Below are positions 6,650-11,256 of a DNA stretch of 11,256 nucleotides, piece by piece. Position numbers and translations under genes: made by a program. This stretch comes from Chlorobiota bacterium (GTDB lineage: Bacteria; Bacteroidota; Bacteroidia; Bacteroidales; JAADJA01), in assembly GCA_030592565.1 (NCBI GenBank), contig JAUVIX010000092.1:1-11256 (forward strand). The letters are read 5' to 3'. How positions within the stretch are numbered: the stretch's first letter is position 1; every line of letters begins with the position of its first letter. A model generated the notes under the pieces. That model worked only from the letters and a program-made list of their open reading frames with translations, was not told where the DNA came from and ran no database searches.

Positions 6650-7095
6650 CTTAATAACTCCCTAACAATCAGAGCAACAATCTTGTTATCGGCTTTGCCA
6701 GCAAGTTTTTTACTTGCCATTCCCATTGTGCGTCCCATATCTTTCATTGATGAGGCACCAGTTTCAGTTATGACCTCCTGAACAACCTTTCTGATATCAT
6801 CTTCATTCATCTGCTCAGGGAGGTATTTTTCGATAGCCGACATCTGAAACAACTCCTCTTCCACCAGATCATCACGGTTTTGCGATTTGTATAATTCTGC
6901 CGACTCCCTGCGTTGCTTTACAAGCTTTTGCAGAATTTTCATTTCTGTATCTTCTGCAACTTCACCACCTGTTCCTTTATCTGTTTTGGCAAGAAGAATA
7001 GCAGCTTTAACAGCTCTGAGAGCTTCCAGAGCCTTCTTGTCCTTTGCAAGCATTGCTGCTTTAATATCCTGATTTATTGTGTTTTCGAGACTCAT
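6646..7095 (-). CDS. GatB/YqeY domain-containing protein
   Basis: This 149-residue protein is the normal length for the stand-alone YqeY family, which resembles the tRNA-binding tail domain of the GatB amidotransferase subunit. Its role is uncertain, with tRNA binding or quality control suggested by homology only. Landmarks are LRAVKAAI (26-33), KYLPEQM (90-96) and the C-terminal DMGRTMGMASKKLAGKAD (119-136). It starts 29 bases after ftsZ on the same strand, an arrangement I know from other Bacteroidota, so it is probably co-transcribed. The ATG is preceded by TTAACAAA and no Shine-Dalgarno motif. Its TAG stop overlaps by 4 bases the ancestral TAA of the convergent ATPase gene. I see no terminator hairpin at that junction. 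Confidence 0.92.
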   Translation of the reverse strand: MSLENTINQDIKAAMLAKDKKALEALRAVKAAILLAKTDKGTGGEVAEDTEMKILQKLVKQRRESAELYKSQNRDDLVEEELFQMSAIEKYLPEQMNEDDIRKVVQEVITETGASSMKDMGRTMGMASKKLAGKADNKIVALIVRELLS

Positions 7096-7124
7096 TTTGT
7101 TAATGTTTTGTAAAATGACAATTC

Positions 7125-8687
7125 TTAGTCCACATTATCGTGAAGAAAGGAGTTGTTTTCCCTAAGCTCAGGATTGTGATTTTCGTCTTCTCCAAGAGTG
7201 TAACGCGCTGCAACAGATTCAGAAGAAGGAGTAACATCTGATAATTCAATATTTCTTCTTTTGTAGGCCGGCACGTTTTCCATTTTTTCAATCTCTTCAT
7301 TCGATCTAAGCTTGATACTAAGGTCTTTTAACCTTCTTATCCTTTCCTTTGCTTTCTTTTCAATATCACTCTGTTCGATATCCTCAACATAATCAACTTT
7401 TCTAATTATTGTGTTAGGGTTGATTGGCTTGAAAGGTTTTGGCTCCGGCTTCTGAACCTTAGTTTCATTTAAAACAGCTGGTTCAACAGAGTCAGCCGGT
7501 TTAATGTCGATTTTTTCATCGGTAAAAGAGAATTCTAAAGGTTTATTTTCCACTTTGGAATCCTCGGCATTTGAAATCTCCTTTTCTTCTTCTTTTTTAG
7601 GAGTAATAAGTGTAATTTCGTTAATGGGCTCAGTGATTCTTGGCCTTATTTTTTGTTCTTCCGGTTTAATAGTGTTTAAAGGAATAACTTTCCTTTTTGC
7701 AGGTCTTCTTAGCAATCCGGGATCTTCTTCACTTTTAAAGCCTGTAGCTATAAGTGTGATACTGATCTTATTTTCAAGGGATTCGTCGATACCATTACCC
7801 CAGATAATTTCTGCACTTTGTCCGGCTTCTTCCTGTATGAAATCGGTAACATCCGAAACTTCGTCCATCGTGATTTCTTCATTACCTGATGAAATATAGA
7901 GTAAAATATCACTTGCTCCTTTAATTTGGTTATCATTGAGCAGAGGTGAAGCAAGTGCTTTTTCGACTGCTTTGATAGCTCTGTTTTCTCCTTCGGCAGC
8001 TGCAGAACCCATAATAGCAGTACCGCTGTTTTCCATCACTGTTCTAACATCTTCAAAGTCAACATTGATATAACCTGTAACTGTAATTATCTCTGCAATG
8101 CCTTTGGATGCTATGGAGAGTATGCTATCTGCTTTTTCAAATGCTTCAGACAATTTAAGATCACCGTGAAGGTCTCTGAGCTTGTCATTGCAGATTAACA
8201 GGAGTGTGTCAACATTTTGTTTTAATTCTTCGATACCTGCTTCGGCCTGCATCTTTCTTTTTCTTCCTTCAAATGAGAACGGAATAGTAACAATTCCAAC
8301 GGTTAAAATGCCCATTTCCCTTGCAGTTTTGGCTATAACAGGAGCAGCACCTGTTCCTGTACCTCCACCCATTCCGGCTGTAATAAACACCATCTTGGTA
8401 TTTTTTTCGAGGATATGTTTCAGATCTTCAATATTTTCAATTGCAGCTTCTTTACCTACTTCTGGAATTGATCCGGCGCCTAGTCCTTTTTCACCAAGTT
8501 GAATTTTCATAGGAACCGGGCTTGCTTCGAGTGCCTGGGCATCGGTGTTGCAAACAATGAAGTCAACACCTTTAATCCCCTGGTTGTACATAAATGAAAC
8601 AGCATTGCTGCCACCACCGCCTATTCCAATGACTTTAATTATTGCTGATTGGTTTTTTGGCAAGTCAAATTTGAGCATATTATCCAT
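7125..8687 (-). CDS. ftsZ: Cell division GTPase FtsZ
   Basis: FtsZ polymerises at midcell into the ring that organises septal wall synthesis. The 520-residue protein has the nucleotide-binding loop GIGGGGSNAV (21-30), the tubulin signature AGMGGGTGTGAAPVIA (104-119), and the synergy-loop motif NVDFEDVRTVM (208-218) that completes the GTPase site. The globular part ends near 325. A disordered, Lys/Glu/Pro-rich linker of about 140 residues follows, then a conserved patch VPAYKRR (472-478), and a final tail PELRENNSFLHDNVD (506-520). It is longer than the E. coli protein (about 380), as expected in this phylum. The start at 8687 is followed by a second in-frame ATG at 8678. It lies 94 bases after ftsA and 29 before the yqeY-like gene. 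All catalytic motifs are intact. Confidence 0.98.
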   Translation of the reverse strand: MDNMLKFDLPKNQSAIIKVIGIGGGGSNAVSFMYNQGIKGVDFIVCNTDAQALEASPVPMKIQLGEKGLGAGSIPEVGKEAAIENIEDLKHILEKNTKMVFITAGMGGGTGTGAAPVIAKTAREMGILTVGIVTIPFSFEGRKRKMQAEAGIEELKQNVDTLLLICNDKLRDLHGDLKLSEAFEKADSILSIASKGIAEIITVTGYINVDFEDVRTVMENSGTAIMGSAAAEGENRAIKAVEKALASPLLNDNQIKGASDILLYISSGNEEITMDEVSDVTDFIQEEAGQSAEIIWGNGIDESLENKISITLIATGFKSEEDPGLLRRPAKRKVIPLNTIKPEEQKIRPRITEPINEITLITPKKEEEKEISNAEDSKVENKPLEFSFTDEKIDIKPADSVEPAVLNETKVQKPEPKPFKPINPNTIIRKVDYVEDIEQSDIEKKAKERIRRLKDLSIKLRSNEEIEKMENVPAYKRRNIELSDVTPSSESVAARYTLGEDENHNPELRENNSFLHDNVD

Positions 8688-8748
8688 TATTTTTTGGATT
8701 TAAAATTATATCTAAAACTGTTTGGTTTATTGTGCTGAATTTTTTTTT

Positions 8749-8769
8749 ATTAACAAATTGTATGTTAAT
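8749..8769. repeat. 21-bp perfect-arm inverted repeat in the ftsA-ftsZ gap
   Basis: ATTAACA (8749-8755) and TGTTAAT (8763-8769) are perfect inverted 7-base arms around AATTGTA. On the minus (coding) strand the right arm is followed by a few bases and an A-run, not a T-run, so it is not a minus-strand terminator. Lying 62 bases before the ftsZ ATG, it could be a regulator site or an mRNA hairpin. It resembles the repeat before rplM. Confidence 0.4.
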
Positions 8770-8781
8770 ATTTTTTTGAAT

Positions 8782-10092
8782 TTATGATAGCCCGTCTTTT
8801 TCAAAGAAATCCTGTATCTTTTTCAGAAAGCTGACTGGTTTGTTTATTGCATCGCTCTCAATCTCTTCGTCTTTTTCAGGCGTTTCTTCATCAACTTCCT
8901 GAGGTTTCTCCATTTTTAAATAATTTTCCTTCTCTTTATTGTATCTGTCCATACCTTCTATTACCAGTCCGATACTTGTTGCATACATCGGGCTTGCAAG
9001 CTCCTCAGGAACATCTTTTGCTAGGTATTCATTGGGGTAACCGATTCTTGTATCCATACCGGTAATGAACTCGGTGAGTTGTGGCAGATGTTTCAACAAT
9101 GCGCCACCACCTGTAAGTACAATTCCAGCTATTAACTTTTTCTCATATCCAGAGTTTTTTATTTCATAATAGATATGCTCAACAATCTCTTCCATCCTTG
9201 CCTGAATGATGTTTGCCAGGTTTTTTAAACTAATCTCTTTTGGTGGCCTTCCACGTAGTCCTGGAATTGCTACAATTTCATCATCGCGGTTTTCGCTTGC
9301 CAGCGAAGATCCGAATTTAACCTTCAGCTCCTCTGCATGCTTTCTGATTATTGTACAACCCTCTTTAACATCTTCAGTTATAACATCTCCACCAAACGGA
9401 ATCACGGCTGTGTGCCTGATGATCCCATCTTGGAAAATTGCAATATCTGTCGTTCCACCACCAATATCAACGAGAACAACTCCGGCTTCCTTTTCTTCTT
9501 CACTCAATACAGATTGGGCGGATGCGATAGGTTCGAGAATCAAATCCACAACTTCAAGGCCTGTCTTTGTTACACATTTATAGATGTTTTTGGCGGCTGT
9601 AGTTTGTCCAATAATTATATGAAAATTAGCTTCAAGGCTGTTGCCAAGCATGCCCACGGGTTCTTTGATGCCCTGCTCATTGTCGATGATATACTCTTGT
9701 GGGATAACATCGATAATTTCTTCCCCCGGACTCATATTCAGATTATACATATTGTTTAGAAGCCGGTCAACATCATGCTGGCTAATTTCATCTTCGTAGT
9801 TCTCGCGGATTATACCTCCGCGGTGTTGCAGGCTTTTAATGTGCTGGCCTGCAATCCCGACATTAACATATTTAATATTAACCCCTGATTTTTTAGAGGC
9901 CTCGTCAATGGCGATGTGGATTGAGTTTACAGTGTTCTCAATATTTGAGACAACACCACGTTTCACACCTATTGATTCTGTACGCCCGTGACCTAGAATT
10001 TCAATTTTGCCATGTTCGTTTCTTCTGCCGACAATAGCAGCAATTTTGGTTGTTCCGATGTCTAAACTGACGATGATATCTGATGTTTTCAT
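8782..10092 (-). CDS. ftsA: Cell division protein FtsA
   Basis: FtsA is an actin-like ATPase that ties FtsZ filaments to the inner membrane and recruits later divisome proteins. The 436-residue product has the actin-fold loops DIGTTKIAAIVG (11-22), DIGGGTTDIAIF (209-220) and GIVLTGGGALL (323-333), together with the FtsA-specific 1C region between the first two. Residues 391-418 form an acidic Glu-rich linker. The end, SFLKKIQDFFEKD (421-433), is an amphipathic helix suited to membrane targeting. Length is normal. It starts 68 bases after ftsQ and ends 94 bases before ftsZ on the same strand. No Shine-Dalgarno motif is seen before the ATG. No residue is obviously missing. Confidence 0.97.
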   Translation of the reverse strand: MKTSDIIVSLDIGTTKIAAIVGRRNEHGKIEILGHGRTESIGVKRGVVSNIENTVNSIHIAIDEASKKSGVNIKYVNVGIAGQHIKSLQHRGGIIRENYEDEISQHDVDRLLNNMYNLNMSPGEEIIDVIPQEYIIDNEQGIKEPVGMLGNSLEANFHIIIGQTTAAKNIYKCVTKTGLEVVDLILEPIASAQSVLSEEEKEAGVVLVDIGGGTTDIAIFQDGIIRHTAVIPFGGDVITEDVKEGCTIIRKHAEELKVKFGSSLASENRDDEIVAIPGLRGRPPKEISLKNLANIIQARMEEIVEHIYYEIKNSGYEKKLIAGIVLTGGGALLKHLPQLTEFITGMDTRIGYPNEYLAKDVPEELASPMYATSIGLVIEGMDRYNKEKENYLKMEKPQEVDEETPEKDEEIESDAINKPVSFLKKIQDFFEKDGLS

Positions 10093-10160
10093 CTGTTTAA
10101 TTTATATTGATTGATATTTACTTTATTTCAAATTTTTGTTAAGATATTTGTTCTAAATAT

Positions 10161-10952
10161 TTATTTAGAGCAAACTACCTGATTATCATATTTTAAATTT
10201 ATAACTTTGTATTTATCCCAGCCTGTTTTATTAAGACCTTCTTTGTAAAACACAAATAGTTTGTTAAATTTCTTTTCCATATTATCAATGTCACCAAAAA
10301 TGATTACATGTCTCCCAACCTTGGGTATTAATTCAAATTCAGAGCTTTTGTTCACATATATCTGCTCAATCTGCGCTTTTAGAAAATCGTCACGGTCTAT
10401 GTATGTTGCCAAAAGGTAAATCTTTTGTAAAGCAGATGGATTCATAATGTTATGTTCACTAAATTCCTCAAAGCAATAAAGTTTTGTAGAATCGTTAAGC
10501 GATTCCTTTATATTTCCATTAGCAATAATGACCCTTGCTGAATACTCTTTTCCAAGTGGGAATAGCACTCCTGACTGATCAATATAGAAACTTTGATTTC
10601 TCCTGTTTATTATTCTTGCAATGGGTTTCCGTTGAATTACATTTATTTCCAGATTTCCTCTCAGAGTTGTGTAAACATCACCTTTTGCCACGTATTTAAC
10701 TTGATTTACAATCCTTTCTATCTTCTCAATGTCAATATCAGACAACCTTCTACCAACAACTGAGTCATACAATTTATAAACCTTCTCTTTAATATCATCC
10801 ACTGTTATCAGAGGGTAGGAATCGTCGTAATTAATATTGACTTCAAATTTTTTACAAATGGTTTTTTTCTTTTCAATATTGATGAAACCACCAAGCACTA
10901 TTATCCCGGCTATGATAAGTATCCAAAGTATTATTTTGAATGTCTTTTTCAT
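10161..10952 (-). CDS. ftsQ: Cell division protein FtsQ/DivIB
   Basis: FtsQ is a single-pass inner-membrane protein that links cytoplasmic and periplasmic divisome parts. The 263-residue product has a short Lys-rich cytoplasmic tip, one membrane helix near residues 6-26, a POTRA-like region (about 34-107), and a beta-rich domain with FYIDQSGVLFPL (122-133), ELIPKVGRHVIIFGD (207-221) and the closing strand YKVINLKYDNQVVCSK (248-263). FtsQ sequences diverge strongly, so the call rests on this architecture plus its place between murC and ftsA. Its ATG overlaps the murC stop by 4 bases (ATGA arrangement), which suggests translational coupling. The palindrome TTGTTAACAA lies 20 bases upstream inside murC. 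Confidence 0.93.
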   Translation of the reverse strand: MKKTFKIILWILIIAGIIVLGGFINIEKKKTICKKFEVNINYDDSYPLITVDDIKEKVYKLYDSVVGRRLSDIDIEKIERIVNQVKYVAKGDVYTTLRGNLEINVIQRKPIARIINRRNQSFYIDQSGVLFPLGKEYSARVIIANGNIKESLNDSTKLYCFEEFSEHNIMNPSALQKIYLLATYIDRDDFLKAQIEQIYVNKSSEFELIPKVGRHVIIFGDIDNMEKKFNKLFVFYKEGLNKTGWDKYKVINLKYDNQVVCSK

Positions 10953-11256
10953 ATTGCCTGAGATTGGGTTTTTGTTAACAAATCTTTTATCGGCTGAACA
11001 AGTCTGTCAATATCGCCTGCTCCAAGAGTTATAAGTATGTCAAAATCAAATTTTTCAAGCTTGTTGAGTAAATCTGATTTTGAAAATAGATATTTGTTTT
11101 TGTTTTTCATTTTATTCAGGATTATTTCTGACGATACCCCTTCAATAGGCAATTCACGTGCAGGATATACTGGTAAAAGTATAATCTCATCTGCAAGATC
11201 AAGACTTTCGGCGAAGTCATCTGCAAAATCCCTTGTACGCGAATAGAGATGTGGCT
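10949..11256 (-). CDS. murC: UDP-N-acetylmuramate--L-alanine ligase, C-terminal part only
   Basis: MurC is the cytoplasmic ATP-dependent ligase that adds L-alanine to UDP-MurNAc, starting the peptidoglycan stem peptide. Only the last 102 codons are in the window; the gene continues beyond the right edge. The visible segment belongs to the C-terminal Mur ligase domain: HLYSRTRDFADDFAESLDLA, then DEIILLPVYPARELPIEGVS, then ILITLGAGDIDRLVQPIKDL near the end. These are strong MurC landmarks. Catalytic ATP-binding motifs lie outside the window, so integrity cannot be judged. It overlaps ftsQ by 4 bases, matching the usual murC-ftsQ order of the division and cell-wall cluster. Confidence 0.95.
   Translation of the reverse strand, partial: PHLYSRTRDFADDFAESLDLADEIILLPVYPARELPIEGVSSEIILNKMKNKNKYLFSKSDLLNKLEKFDFDILITLGAGDIDRLVQPIKDLLTKTQSQAI
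10972..10981. promoter_or_regulatory. Perfect 10-bp palindrome TTGTTAACAA upstream of ftsQ
   Basis: The palindrome lies in the last codons of murC, 20 bases before the ftsQ ATG. The identical 10-mer occurs at 2424-2433 before the rplM promoter, and an 8-base core TGTTAACA occurs at 5457-5464 before the broken ATPase gene. The repetition is seen directly; any regulatory role is a guess. Confidence 0.3.

Noticed and set aside
7504..9759. Several plus-strand frames opposite ftsZ and ftsA (7504-7899, 8182-8502, 9206-9583, 9337-9759)
   Set aside because: All are antisense shadows of two complete division genes with intact catalytic motifs.
1..11256. tRNA, rRNA, CRISPR arrays, insertion sequences
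   Set aside because: No cloverleaf-like segment, repeat-spacer pattern, transposase motif or terminal inverted repeats were seen in the gaps.

Overview
The window looks like a chromosomal segment of a Bacteroidales-type bacterium (phylum Bacteroidota). Four things support this: the gene order rplM-rpsI-rpsB-tsf; the tail of the division and cell-wall cluster in the order murC-ftsQ-ftsA-ftsZ followed by a yqeY-like gene; a long FtsZ with the C-terminal tail I associate with this phylum; and A/T-rich translation starts without Shine-Dalgarno motifs, with a promoter of the Bacteroidota form TTG-N20-TAnnTTTG in front of rplM. I cannot name the genus.

Layout. (1) At 1-1198 on the minus strand, cut by the left edge, is a reductive dehalogenase-like iron-sulphur protein with three predicted N-terminal membrane helices and no Tat signal. 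(2) Divergent from it, at 1316-2281, is a lone, very AT-rich gene for a membrane-anchored coiled-coil protein resembling the putative phage abortive infection (putAbiC/AbiC-like) family. (3) At 2436-5409 on the plus strand is a translation operon with a promoter, a structured leader, rplM (L13), rpsI (S9), rpsB (S2, with a charged C-terminal tail), tsf (EF-Ts) and a strong intrinsic terminator. (4) At 5465-6649 on the plus strand is an AAA_14/DUF4143-type ATPase gene interrupted by one in-frame amber codon just before its conserved C-terminal motif. (5) At 6646-11256 on the minus strand are murC (partial), ftsQ, ftsA, ftsZ and a yqeY-like gene, transcribed towards the ATPase gene and overlapping its ancestral end by 4 bases.

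How the genes work together. The translation operon makes two large- or small-subunit assembly proteins (L13, S9), S2 and the EF-Tu exchange factor. The minus-strand cluster joins the first cytoplasmic peptidoglycan ligase step (MurC) to the divisome: FtsQ spans the membrane, FtsA anchors FtsZ to it, and FtsZ forms the ring. The accessory genes (dehalogenase-like, AbiC-like, broken ATPase) lie beside and between these two conserved blocks, as expected of insertions at operon boundaries.

The most interesting items are the membrane-anchored dehalogenase-like protein, the solitary AbiC-like gene, and the amber codon that separates the ATPase from its nuclease-like tail. I found no CRISPR array, tRNA, rRNA or insertion sequence. 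No gene-free stretch exceeds 300 bases; the longest is 2282-2554, which holds the rplM promoter and leader.
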